Below are positions 45,967 through 56,560 of a stretch of 56,560 nucleotides of DNA, piece after piece (positions within the stretch are counted from its first letter, which is position 1; each line of letters opens with the position of its first letter). The position numbers were made by a program, and so were the translations under genes. The notes below the pieces were generated by a model. That model worked only from the letters and a program-made list of their open reading frames with translations. It did not search any database and was not told the origin of the DNA. Origin of the DNA: Terana coerulea (taxonomy: Eukaryota; Basidiomycota; Agaricomycetes; Polyporales; Phanerochaetaceae); the NCBI GenBank assembly GCA_024811115.1, contig JAKOGH010000250.1, forward strand, positions 1 through 56,560. Reading direction: 5' to 3'.

Positions 45967-48547
45967 ATGTCAGTACTACCGGATCCCGGCTCGGTCAAAG
46001 TCTACACAGTCAATGGTGCAGCATCCGGCTCATCTTCTTCATTACCTGACTGGCTCACCCGCAAACGCGCTGTGAAGGGAAAAGGGGAAGCGTGCCGCTG
46101 TCCGAGAGCAGGTCGAGGGGAACCTGGAGCTCATACAACACTTTGAGTTTCCCGAGGCGAGCAACCGCGTCAAGGTGACGCGAGACGGACATCATGTAGT
46201 CGCGACGGGGACATACAAGCCTCAGATCCGGGTGTGGGACCTGGACCAGCTGTCGCTCAAGTTCGAACGGCACTCGGACGCGGAGAACGTCGACTTTCTT
46301 GTGAGTGAGTCTCTCCGGCGCGGCCCCCTGCGACGGACCGCCGCTCACGCGGCATCCTAGATGCTCTCGGACGACTGGACGAAGTCCATCCACCTCCAGA
46401 ACGACCGCTCGGTGGAGCTGCACAACCAGGGTGGCCTCTACTACCGCACGCGGATACCCCGCTTTGGCCGTGCCCTAGGCTACCACTTTCCCTCCTGCGA
46501 CGCGCTCATCGCCGGCGCCGGACCCGAGGTGTACCGCCTGAATCTGGGCGAAGGCCGCTTCATGACCCCGCTGCTGCTGCAGGGCGAAGACGACGGCGGG
46601 GACGTGCCGGGCGTGAGCTGCATAGACATAAATCCGGCCCATCAGCTGTTTGCGTTCGGGGTCGAGGACAACGGCACCGTTGAATTTTGGGATCCTCGCT
46701 CGCGCACGCGGGTGGGCCTGCTGAAGCTGCCTTTCGGTAGACTGCTTCCTACGGGCTCATCGTTGCCTTCTCTGCCTGGTGTCGACGGGGTCGGTGGCCC
46801 GTCGATCTCCGTCACCTCGCTTGCCTCGCGAATTGACGGGCTGTCGTATGCTGTTGGAACATCAACTGGCCACACGCTGCTCTACGATATTCGCTCTGCC
46901 CGGCCCTTCGCAATTAAGGACCAAGGCTACGGGCTTCCCGTGAAGAACGTCTCTTGGATCGAGGGTGGCAGCAGGATGGCCGGTGACGGTCTCGTCCTCA
47001 GCGCGGACAAGAAGGTCATCAAGATATGGGATCGCAATTCAGTAAGCTCATCCTTTCCCATCGTAGTCTGTTCAGTCCATTAAACATGGCTTCTGTCGCA
47101 GCCTGTGACGAACTTCACTTCCATCACGCCTGCGTCGGATATTAACGATGTCCACCATCTCCCCGGTAGCGGTCTTCTCATGCTCGCAAACGAGGGCATC
47201 CAGATGACCACGTATTACATTCCCCAGTTGGGCCCTGCCCCACGCTGGAGCAGCTTCCTAGAAAACCTCACGGAGGAGATGGAGGATCAGACGACGCGGA
47301 CGGCGTACCAGGATTACAAATTCATCGAGCGCAGCGAGCTGGCAAGGTCTGTTTATCCGGGCGCATGCATTCTACAGTACAGTCTGACACCTTCTCTACA
47401 GCCTCGGCCTGGACCACCTCATTGGGACCCCCGCCCTCAAACCTTACATGCACGGCTACTTCATGTCGCTGCAGCTCTACGACACCGCGCGCCTCATCGC
47501 GAACCCGTACGTCTACGAAGAGCACCGCGAGCGCGCGATCCGCGACAAGATGGACAAGATGGCGGAGACGCGGATACGGGCACGCAAGGACGCAGGGGTC
47601 AAGGTCAACAAGGCGTTGGCGGAGAAGATCAGGAAGGAGGAAGAACGGGAGAAGAAGAAGGCGGCGAAGAAGGCAGCACGTAAGCATACATCCACCGAGG
47701 ATGATGCTATGGACGTCGATGGGAACGCGCACGAGGAGGGTGAGAAGCCCGCGGAGAAAGCGACGCTGCTCAACGACCCGCGGTTCAAGGACCTATTCGA
47801 GGACCCCGCGTTCGCGGTCGACGAGCGCAGCAGAGAGTACGCGCTCCTCAACCCGTCCGCGGTCGCGCAGCGGCAGAACCAGGCGGCGGCGAGCGGCAGC
47901 AGGCGCGCGCGGACCGCGGTCGAGAGCGAGGAAGAGGAGAGCGACAAGGCGTCGTCTGATGGCCTGAGCGAGAGTGACAGCGAGCCTGAAGGCAAAAGCG
48001 ACAGCGAGGACAGCGACGTTGCCGGAGGTAAGCTTAAAGTTTCCCCACGCGGTCTGTCGCCTTTTTTCCTGACGTGTTTTCACCAGAGCTCTGGACGGAC
48101 GACATCCGCGCGCGCAAAGCTGCCTATGACAGCAGACAGCACCCGAAGCAGAGGGCCCCGGTCCACCGCAACCCCAACGTGCGCCTGGTGCCGATGCGTG
48201 CCCAGGCGCAGGGTCAAGGACGCATGGACAAGCATGCCTCGTTTGGCCAGCGTCGGTTGACAGCCTCGGGTTCCAAGGGCAAGGGCAGGATGTCGGACGG
48301 CGAGGCCGTCAAATTCGCACCAGATGGGGGTGTCGAGATGAGCTACATTCCAACCATGACTGCTGCCGATGACGAGTACGACGACAGGCCGAAAAACAAA
48401 TCGGCTGGCCGTAAACCCATCCGGAAGGGGGTCGAGGCGTTTGGTGCCGGGATGGAAAAGGGAGGTGAAGACCCCGAGGTGGCCCTTACCGAGAGTGACA
48501 GGAAGGGCAGGACCCACCGGAGAAAAGGGCATGAGAAGCGGAAGTAA
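45967..48547 (+). CDS. ENP2: ENP2/NOL10-family WD40 ribosome-biogenesis protein
   Basis: Five exons: 45967-46300, 46361-47041, 47102-47346, 47402-48027 and 48087-48547. The start MSVLPDPGSVKVYTVNG is followed by the Enp2 N-terminus and WD repeats (ATGTYKPQIRVWDLDQLSLK, HQLFAFGVEDNGTVEFWDPR, VLSADKKVIKIWDR). Next come the family-specific SLENLTEEMED-like segment (SSFLENLTEEMED) and LGLDHLIGTPALKPYMHGYF. The C-terminal half is a charged Lys/Glu coiled coil with DPRFKDLFEDPAF, acidic Ser tracts, and an Arg/Lys-rich end (RRKGHEKRK). Enp2 is nucleolar and works in the small-subunit processome. One shift is needed in AAAGGGG (46081-46087): GKGKRAAVREQVEG continues one frame over, pointing to an extra G. 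Length and domain order are otherwise normal. Confidence 0.9.
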
Positions 48548-49107
48548 AAACACGTTCAGACGAATGTAGACTATCAGCCATCATGTCTTACGTTGTCCAC
48601 CTGCTCTATATTATGGTTAATCTTCGTACATTTCCGCTCGCCTACATCAGAGCTCTGGCTATACGAGGATGGTGCCTGTGCGATACGTAACGCGCCGCTT
48701 CGCCAATTTCTGACCTGGGAGCCTCATCTGAGGCCACCTTCCACAAACCCCTCCTCCGATCCCTTCCCGTCCCTTGCACCGCGTGTCCCATTATGTAAAT
48801 AATCCCGGGAGCGTCCATGAGTCGCGTGCGGGCGACATGCCGTACAACGGAGCCCGCAGGAGCGAGCAGCACCGCTCGTTAAACGGGACTGAATGTGTGG
48901 CGGTAGAGTTTTGGAGCCAAGAGAACTTCGTGCTCAAACGGTGCCTAAGGTCTTCCAGCACCGGGGGCCTTCTGCAGGCCGTCCGCGTGAGCCGATGCGT
49001 TCATCGACAGCGCGCTGGGCCGCGGTTCGAACGGGCTGCTGCCCGGATTCAAGTCCGATTTGAGTCCCCGCGGTTCGAACGGTGGCGCACGGGTCGAGAG
49101 GCTCGAG
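48548..49107. other. Spacer between convergent ENP2 and FN3/coiled-coil genes
   Basis: Shared 3' region. It contains two GGTTCGAAC stretches near 49022 and 49073 but no tRNA can be folded around them. Confidence 0.5.
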
Positions 49108-50688
49108 CTACCCGGCGGAACGGGGAAGGGCTGCTGGACGAGCCTGAGGTGCTGCCTGCGCCGCCATTCGCGGGGGCGTTCGCTTAACGGACGGCAGCGC
49201 GCTCGTGTGCGCGTGGGCCCCCGCCTGGAGGTGGATGATGCCAGGGCCAGGGGGCAGGCCTGATCTGCCCGCGTGCCCGGGTCGCTGGATGGGCTCTGGC
49301 CGCGCGATGGGCGCAGGGGCGACCCGCGGCTGGCTGGGCGGATGCGAATGGCGTTTGCGCGGATGGGAAGGCGCGTGCGAGTGGGAACGGCCAGGGCTGA
49401 TGTGCTGCTGGTGGGGATCGTGCACAGCGCCGTCCTGGCGTGCGTCGGCGGGCACGTCGCTGCCCGCGTCTGCGACGCTGTACCCGTACGGGTTGTTCTC
49501 GATCTTGGCGCGCTCGTCTTCGAGGAGGCGTAGCCGCGCCTCCAGGTCCACGAGGGTGCCGCCGGGCCCGTCGAGCTTCTCGCGCCGCGTCGCGAGACGC
49601 TCCATGCGCCCTGCGAGCGTCGCGTGCTCCGCTCGTTTTGACTCGAGACGCTTCACCGTGACGGCCTCGGCCTCCTCCCGGCAATCGCGCAGGGAGTCGG
49701 ACGCGGAACGCAGACGCTCCCACTCACGCTCGACTTCGTCACGGCGCTGGACGAGTGCGGGCAGCGATTCTTCTAGTTCTTGTACACGTGCTTCCACTTG
49801 CTCGGCAGCAGCAAGAGCTTGGCGAGCAGCCTCTTGCAGCGCGCGTGCTTTCTGCTTTGCTCTGACCTCGCCGGGAGCAGCCCTGTCAGCGGCTCGTTTC
49901 AGCGCTTCGATTTCAGCGCGTAGGGCAGAATCGGCCTTCTGTGAGTCACGTCGTGCAGATTTCAGTGTGCTTGTGAGGGTACTGTGTTCTTGGTTTAGAA
50001 GTGATAGGGTGTGGTTCAGCTGGATGCGGCGATCTTCCAGTGAAAAGCTGGGTGACGGGGCAGGTAGGTCGGTAGAGTTGGTATGTTGCGAAATTGCTAT
50101 TGCGGTGGGGTCGGACTGTGATGACGCTATTGACAACGCTTGGTCTGACTGTTCGGCAATTTCTGAAACAAAGGACGAGCTGGCATGAAGGTCTTGTTCA
50201 GGTGATCGATTGGCAAGGTCTATCCGTGCAGGTGGTCAGTAATGCGCATCGTACGGGAATTCTCTTCATAATGTCTACGCACCGGTGGTTATTTGACTCC
50301 TGAGCGAGTGTTCACTGGGAACAATTCCCAGCTCAACGTCATATTGCCTGCCAGGCATGAGACCAAAGAGGATGATGACCGCTTGGTCGGCTTCATCAAT
50401 CTTCATGAGTACGCGCTGCCAGGGTGTGCCGTTGACCTTGACCGACAGGCCCTTTGAGAGTACGTCCGACACAATCTGGACGCCGCGCGAGCCTTCACCG
50501 ACGGCTTCGTCTTCGCTTTCATTTGTAAACCCAAGGGATGCAAGAGACTGCTCCACTGAGACGGAGTCCGACGAAACCAACGGCGAAGACAGAATGAATG
50601 TCGCAGACACCGACGTGATTTCCCGCACAGAGAGGGAAAGAGAGGGTCGCCATGGGCGGATTGAGTGCCAATGGGAGAGGTCGTTCAT
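49108..50688 (-). CDS. FN3-like and coiled-coil protein (possibly YEL043W-like)
   Basis: Two exons, 50688 to about 50278 and about 50204 to 49108. The start MNDLSHWHSIRPWRPSLS leads into a beta-rich domain (VKVNGTPWQRVLMKIDEADQ, LFGLMPGRQYDVELGI), resembling a fibronectin type III fold. After the intron (GTGCGT..GATAG) a long coiled coil follows (LEDRRIQLNHTLSLLNQEH, ALRAEIEALKRAADRAA, LVDLEARLRLLEDERAKIE). The C-terminal 110 residues are His/Pro/Arg-rich and disordered. The order FN3 then coiled coil fits a fungal family that includes yeast YEL043W, an ER-associated protein of unclear role; this match is from memory of the family layout and is tentative. The frame is open throughout. Confidence 0.65.
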
Positions 50689-51000
50689 GGTCGTGGCCTC
50701 GAAATCTCGAGAGCGTAGTCGTGAGTTGCAATTATGCTGAGCACTGTCAGCTCGCTCAGCGAACAGATTCGCTGTGGAATTTGCGAAGGGTTGAAGGTGG
50801 CTCAAATCTGGGATGATATTGACAGAGGGTAAGATAGTGCTGCCTAGAGGCTCATGGCATTCGAAAAGAGAGAGATTGCGGTACGGATTCGTAGTGTTGC
50901 GGAAGACAGTCCCGACCGATGTAACTTTCAAGTGTACGGTAAGAAAGGGGAGTAAATAACACTTTCTTACCTTGAGCGTCTCCCGTGTAAGCAATGGTAA

Positions 51001-51530
51001 ATTACGGTACTGCCGTTTGCATAAGTCCGTGAAATCAGAGAATTTCGATGGGTTTGCTTGGCCCTGTTTGGCTCACCCCGTGACCAGCGCGGAGTACGCG
51101 TTTGCCTCCGCGTTTTCAGGTCGATTTAATCAATTAGCTACCTGCGTGCATTTTAATGTCTTACAGGAGTACTCTTCCATGTTTTTCACCACGCCATAAC
51201 CTAGTTTATGAGGATTAGTCTCCTTTCGTGTAGACGCCCAAGCGCATGGACCCAGAGCCAAGTGAGCGCTTCTCGAAGTCAGCGTCTCCCGTCTAAGGGT
51301 GGATTTCTCGCAGCCATCGCACCTTCGTCCCCATATTGAGCTGGAGAGTATCCGAAGGTGCTAATAATGTCGGTAAGATATTACTCCATTTTTTCAACTA
51401 ATATTCATGCTCTCAGCTATGGCTGGAAGAGGAATCTGCGAAGGGCCACGTGCTACAGCCAAGCAGGGCCAAACAAACTCGGGGAAATTCTGCGATTTCA
51501 CGGACTTATGCAAACGGCAGTAACTAAATG
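51001..51530. mobile_element. About 530-bp hairpin (MITE-like) element
   Basis: Arms of about 75 bp, 51001-51078 and 51455-51530, are inverted copies. The core CTGCCGTTTGCATAAGTCCG at 51010 is matched exactly by the reverse complement ending at 51520, and TTTGGCCCTG..TTGGCT is shared further in. The outer ends are imperfect, so limits and target duplication are unsure. There is no coding capacity. It lies about 310 bp upstream of the FN3/coiled-coil gene start. Confidence 0.65.
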
Positions 51531-52153
51531 TACTTAACCAAATATCATTGTCATCAAGTTATGGTTGCGAGCGAGCGGAGCGAGTGAGCATATTCCTAAG
51601 GGGGCTGAAGGCCGAACAAACATGTACAAATTCACAGCACGTAGCGCCCGTGGTTTTCAACATCGCTGGCGAAGTGAGAAATCTCCCTACAACGTGGCCA
51701 AATGTCACCCAAATCCTGGACTGCCTGCACCAATCGATAGGCATCGTTGAGCCGCGTATTTCTGTGTAGCTTTTATTGGGATATGTGAGGGTACGTGCAT
51801 GCTGCAGCGACTACAAGCCTCTGCCCTGCCCAAAAATTTATCGCTGCATCAATAGGCGCCCATCCCTGCCGACAGGTCCCCGAACCTGACTCTTCCCCTA
51901 CTTATTCGCAGTACGGCAGTTCGAAGTCTCACAGGCCAGCGGTGTATCACAGCTCACATACTGATCAAGTCTCAGATTCAGCAGCTCGCGAGCACGTGGC
52001 GCGAACCGCGGAACTTACATGTTAAGTGATTTCCGTACTCAGTGCTTACACCTATCTTTCTGCCGCGCCACAGCTGCACCGAAATGAAATCTGAACGTTG
52101 AACTCTTGCTGACATTCTGGTAATGCAGTACGGTATATTTCTAACATTGAATA
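51531..52153. other. Spacer without recognised gene
   Basis: Short open frames only, none with paralogues or motifs. Confidence 0.4.
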
Positions 52154-53472
52154 TTATAATTGGCTTTCTGCAACTTTATGTCTTCCATAGAGCCATTTCA
52201 GATAACGATGACCAACGTTCTTGCCCTTATGGACGGACAGCAACGCCTCACCTGCCTCCTTCAAGCTGAATTTGTGCTCGCGGCTTGCGAGAACCAGAGG
52301 AGTCATGGCCTCGTAAAACCTGGGCAGGGCCGCGGCGGACGGGTCAGTGCCGGTAGTGAAGCCCCGAACCGTCAAGGTGCGTTCGAAGATCTCCTCAAAG
52401 TGCCGTGTAGGCCATGTCAAACAAGGGTACCACAAAAGACACGCAGAAAGTGCGTACGTTGACGTTGACGCCGTTACCATCGTTGTTTGCTGCACTGGAG
52501 CACCGCAAGCGATGATGAGGCCCAGCGAGTTCATGCCCTCGAGGGCCGCGTCGAGAGTTAGAATGCAGACGTTGTCCCAGTAACTGCAAGATTACTCAGC
52601 ATAGCACTTTTGCCCGAGAAGATGACGCTCACATGTCAGTAGGACCGTGCTGCTGAAGGCTACATCGACACCAATGCTCCTCAAGATCCTGATATTCTCC
52701 GCTGATCCAGCGGAGCCAATGACTTTGGTGTTTGGGTTGCAGATCTTGGGTACTTGCAGATGAAACTGTCATTCCGTTTAGTATGGACGTCTTTAAAATC
52801 CAACTGCGTTGCTCACATTCCGACCGGCCCCACCGCCGCAGAGACAAAGATGCTCTTGCTCTCCTTCGCCTTTTCCTTGTAAAATGTATCAAATGCCAAC
52901 AAGGAGCTCTCCCTTGCCAGGCCGAGGAGACCTGTGTACACGACAAGAGGGATGGCCTCGCGTTTATTAACCTTGCCAGTGGCCAGGACTTCAAGTGGTG
53001 CTGTTGCTCAAGAGGGCCAGGCCATACAGAGTACTCCTGTAAGTCTGTCCAAAGGTTATACCTGCTGAACGCGAACACAATGTGCGCTGCACGACGTACT
53101 AAGGCACTCGTCGACAAAAGTCCTCGGCCTTGGAGCCAGGGCTCTCACTGCGAGCAACAGTGGCAACTCCAAAGTGATCGACACTACAAACAATCGCTAG
53201 CTCGATTGGCGGATTCAGCAATTGTATGATGCTCACGGTTGGTTGAGCTTCAGGATAGGGATGAGTGCAGCCTGCTGGCTTTCGGGCGCGCGCATGCGGT
53301 AGCGCATGCACGGGTCGCTGGAGAGCGTGATAATCTGAAGATTTAGAAGCGTACCTCCATTCAAAGCTACGCGCTCTATGTCGATCTCCTCCCCGACATA
53401 CTTGATGGTTGTGGTGGACTCGATCTGGTTGGTGGGTTGGTTGACTTAGTAAACGGTACCTTGCTTCACCAT
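52154..53472 (-). pseudogene. NADP-dependent medium-chain oxidoreductase (alkenal/PTGR type), dead copy
   Basis: Starts MVKQGTVY (53472) but the ninth codon is TAA (53446-53448), in frame with the rest. After it comes KYVGEEIDIERVALNGGTLL, then SSDPCMRYRMRAPES, matching the N-terminal fold. Then YTGLLGLARESSLLAFDTFY, IFVSAAVGPVG (cofactor loop), VIGSAGSAENIRILRSIGVD and YWDNVCILTLDAALEGMN follow. IIACGAP and FEEIFERTLTVRGF lead to a tail that ends early at 52154. This is the zinc-free MDR family reducing alpha,beta-unsaturated aldehydes and ketones. Segments lie in different frames not always joined by introns. The nonsense codon, frame shifts and altered C-terminus make it a probable pseudogene. 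It lies directly inside the right arm of the inverted duplication. Confidence 0.7.
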
Positions 53473-54525
53473 GATTGCAGGAGACAATAAGCGGGCTCAA
53501 GAGAAAGTAGGAGTATTGAGAGATGGATAGCCATAGCATACTCGTATCTGTGCTATATAGCTTTATGAGCGCGAGCTTTGGCTGTAGTTTTTCGCCGGTG
53601 TGGTTTGTGGAGCCCGTAGCCATCATGATCGAATACTTCGACCTGGACATGCCCATATGTTGCTGAAAGGAAGCTTCCTGAAAAAGAAGGTCTATAACAA
53701 ACCGCCTACACTGGAATTAAAAGTTGAGCTGGAGATATCCCGTCGTAGCGTCCATCAGATAAAATCCTCTAACCTGTAGCAAAGCTGCACATCCTTCCGA
53801 GCTGTGTGTTTGCGCAGTCTTACTTCCAGGATTGTACAGCGAACCAGCGAGTGCGCACTGACGTTTTTCGACGTGTAACATCGCGGCTATTCGCCGAGCG
53901 GGCATGCCGAAACTGCAGAGCCTAGTGGCCGTATTTGGCGCTACATGCTTCGTTTTCTACATTCAAATTTTCTGAGAAAGCGCGAAAAATTGTGGTGAGG
54001 GTGAGGGAGAGCCGTTGTAATAAAGGTCGTAAAGACATGCGCAATGCGGTCTGAGTCAAAGACGGCTTCTGCCTTTTTCGGCGATGAGACGCCACTTGTG
54101 CCACCGCTGTGCCACGTGGTGCCCCGGCGACCGGCGACTGGCGGTTAGCGCTCAGCTGGTGCCAACGTTAACATCCTCCGCCACTTAGTCGTGCACCATC
54201 ACCAGCATACGGTGAGCGAACGACTGCCAAAGCGAATTTCGTGCACTCGGCAGTCCTATTGCTCATATCACTGGTGTACAAGAAAGTCTCGCGATAGCAC
54301 CTGAGAAACACGTGTTCGGGCGGGCACCAGCGGGCGGGTTTCAGAACTTGGATATAAAGGTCAACTTTACTCGTCTCATAGCCTGCCGCAGCTCTTCCAG
54401 CACCCAAGTTCGCCGCTGCGACGCACGAAGGAAGTGTACAGTAGGTACCATGCACCGGTTCCTACGTTCTCAGCTAACGACTGCTACTAGTAGTCCGCCC
54501 CGTTTTGCCCCCAGCGTCGCGCGAA
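53473..54525. other. Spacer carrying the diverged inner end of the right repeat arm
   Basis: From about 53800 it pairs with 22100-22885 in inverted orientation, with recognisable blocks such as AAGTAAGACTGCGCAAA and GACGGCTTCTGCC. No gene is present. Confidence 0.5.
54351..54360 (+). promoter_or_regulatory. TATA box of the right arm F-box gene
   Basis: GATATAAAGG, about 170 bp upstream of the ATG at 54526, conserved with the left arm. Confidence 0.55.
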
Positions 54526-55979
54526 ATGCCCGACTTACCCTTTGAGCTTGTTGACAGCGTGTTTGAGCACCTGCATCCAAGCACACCAGACTTTGAAGAT
54601 ACTGCTAGCCCGAGATGGCCGAAACCCGACCTACACGCCTGCTCGTTAGTGTGTCACACGTGGAACGCTGTCGCCGGCCGTCACCTCTTCCGCGACATCT
54701 CATGCTCGTTCGATGTGGCCGTGGATGCAACAGAGAGCGGCTCTATCGACACTCACGTCGGTACCAAGCGCGGCTCGAGGTCCACCCATAGGGGCAAATC
54801 CTTTTCGACATTTTGCGCATTTGTCAGGCAGTCGCCAGCGGTGCAGGCTTGCGTACAGGTACTTCGCCTCGAGGCCTACCCGAAAGACTTCTTACAATAC
54901 GTTTTGGACCGAGATGAAGGCGTTCAGACCGCGAGAGACTCTTTCCCAGTTGATGTGACTCTCTTCATCGAGCTGCTCAAGAACTTACCACGCCTCGTTA
55001 CGCTGCGTCTATACAACATCGTGCTCGACGATAGCCCTACGCTTGATCCTGCGACGCGATTATCCCTTGGACACCTCTACATCTCTTGCTCTCCAGAAAC
55101 ATTCTACGACGCGAACGGCATATGTGTCTCTGAATACGCCAAGACCACGCGTGTCCTCGAATGCTTCAAAAGGGTAGCTAAACTACATTTATACCAGACA
55201 GATCTTTTCCTCTCTCTTGAAGATCAACAAATCACAACTTTAGACTCTTGTCCCTCACAAATACACTCCCTTATCCTCGAGGCACTCTCCTGGGACAGCG
55301 TCGCGTTGTTTAGGTACTTCTCCGATTCGGACACTGTGGGTAACCTCCGAAGCTTCAGCCTTGGGGACTCGGACAATGGAGCTTGTTGTCAGACATTATT
55401 GCAGGATGTGGGTGGTTATCTGGAGGAATTGCGACTCAATGTCACATGGCAACGCCTCACCTCAGGTGAGTATTTGATATATTTGCCCTCATGGACATCG
55501 CATACCTAACCTTATGCGTGTATGCGCCCTCAGGCGAGTGGTCGAGCATCGATCTCTCTCCATGCAAGCGACTAGAGCGCTTAACCTTGGGGCTGCATCT
55601 TGATGTCACTGTTCTGGGCGGTTTTGACGACGTCTACGACCTCGGAGGGCTCTTTCGGCTTGCACGACCGACCGCGATGCAACTCCCGCATTTAACCGAG
55701 GTTGGTTTACACATCACTCTCGAAGGTGGCGAGCACATTACGCCTCTTGACGCCTATGACAATGAAGAAGACATCCGAGAGAGTCTGGCGACATTGGAGA
55801 ACGCCCTACTAGAGTTCACCGCACACCTTCCCGAGGTCACCTTCGAGTGTTCGAATGTAGGTTCGCTGCAGCAGTCGGAGGCCGAAGACTGCGTGCGGGA
55901 GATATTCCCGATCTTGCAGGAATCAGGGAAGTTTAGATGTAGAGACGTCGAGCGAAGCAGCTGGCCATTTCAATTGTAA
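54526..55979 (+). CDS. F-box-like protein, second subfamily (right arm copy, intact)
   Basis: Exons 54526-55465 and 55534-55979, with intron and phase as in the left copy. The start MPDLPFELVDSVFEHLHP carries the F-box-like motif (CSLVCHTWN, GRHLFRDIS). One codon is inserted relative to the left copy (DNGACCQTLL against DNGSCQTFM), and about 16 other residues differ in exon 1. Exon 2 is the same at protein level. Both copies are open throughout, so both may be active. As in the left copy, a target-binding role in an SCF ligase is inferred only from the family. Confidence 0.85.
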
Positions 55980-56560
55980 GCCGTTCTAAGTATCGCATGA
56001 GCTAGTGCTGACCTGAACACGTTTCACTAGCCGAAGTGCAATAGAATATCATTGAAAATGCGATGGCCCACGGCCTCCTGCATTGGCGATCTATGTCTTC
56101 GACTCGCTAACTGGTGCGTAAACCCCTCAGCCTGTGTTGCTGGTGTCATGGGTCTCATTTCTGCCTTCAGCAAGATCACACTTGTTACCGCAGAACGATG
56201 AGAGAATCTTTTCAGCTATCTAGCTAACTTGGTGTGCCTGTACACATCCACCGTACTTAAAGCGGTCTGAAATTCTAGCCGAGGACGACTTGGAGAACCA
56301 CCACGTTATCGAGTCCCGTTTCCCCACTTCTGAGTGCCCTTCCACATCCTGGTTCCCAATCACCTCCTGGAATATGCAAGATGACAGGACGAGAGGCTTA
56401 TTGGTCATATTAAGCTCTTGCTTTCGTCACAAGCCGTCTCTCTGCGGTCCAACGGCATGCCCTCGCTGCGTGTTTTCACAGTCTCACTTCCAGGAATGTA
56501 TGCTCGGCATGCTGTTGGAGCGATGGCAGATAACGGCGGGCTCACGTCGGTTCTGTACGG
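55980..56560. other. 3' flank of the right arm F-box gene
   Basis: No gene recognised. It is a near-identical inverted copy of 20050-20630; open frames on either strand appear in both copies but show no features. Confidence 0.5.

Larger units (their letters stand above)
53800..56560 (+). repeat. Right arm of the large inverted duplication
   Basis: Inverted partner of 20050-22885. The last bases of the window (..GGTTCTGTACGG) still pair with 20050-20061, so the repeat may continue beyond the window. Similarity rises from the inner edge (about 53800) to the outer edge. Confidence 0.85.

Noticed and set aside
49015..49090. Two GGTTCGAAC stretches suggesting tRNA T-loops
   Set aside because: The flanking bases do not pair as a T-stem, and no acceptor stem or anticodon arm can be drawn at the right distances.

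Overview
The window is nuclear DNA of a filamentous basidiomycete, most likely an agaricomycete of the polypore type. The reasons are the short introns (about 50-70 bp) with GT..AG ends, two FunK1-type kinases, many leucine-rich F-box-like proteins, GC-rich exons with CT-rich leaders, and a WOPR (Gti1/Pac2) regulator. The species cannot be named from the sequence alone. No tRNA, rRNA or CRISPR array was found.

Layout. 1-1.1 kb: decayed end of a Ty3/Gypsy element with a possible LTR, next to a 5'-truncated MYND-finger gene (1.4-2.1 kb). 2.4-5.9 kb: a FunK1 kinase (-). 7.3-12.2 kb: a DHA2-type MFS transporter gene, broken by a 2.17-kb fold-back element with 387-bp terminal inverted repeats and a 7-bp target duplication; a 173-bp MITE sits inside that element. 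12.5-18.0 kb: a tandem array of three F-box paralogues (intact, dead, one frameshift). 18.2-19.5 kb: a zinc polyol/alcohol dehydrogenase (-). 20.0-24.6 kb: two F-box genes of a second subfamily (-), the first lying in a 2.8-kb repeat arm. 25.1-27.1 kb: an intact RMD1/DUF155 gene (-). 27.5-30.7 kb: a second FunK1 gene (-). 30.7-33.8 kb: no recognised gene.

33.8-50.7 kb is a conserved housekeeping block: DNAJC11-like J-protein (+), WOPR regulator (+), MutY DNA glycosylase (-), SURF4/Erv29 cargo receptor (+), ENP2/NOL10 ribosome-biogenesis WD40 protein (+) and a FN3/coiled-coil protein (-). A hairpin element sits at 51.0-51.5 kb and an NADP-oxidoreductase pseudogene at 52.2-53.5 kb. From 53.8 kb to the end runs the inverted copy of the 20.0-22.9 kb arm with its own intact F-box gene. 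The housekeeping block and the RMD1/FunK1 segment are therefore bracketed by a large inverted duplication about 31 kb apart.

Two points affect every reading of the window. First, many conserved genes (SURF4, MutY, WOPR, ENP2, DNAJC11, one F-box gene) carry isolated one-base frameshifts, often in homopolymers, while RMD1, the dehydrogenase and several F-box genes read cleanly. These look at least partly like assembly indels and should not all be taken as gene death. Second, all exon limits given here come from splice signals and family patterns read by eye.
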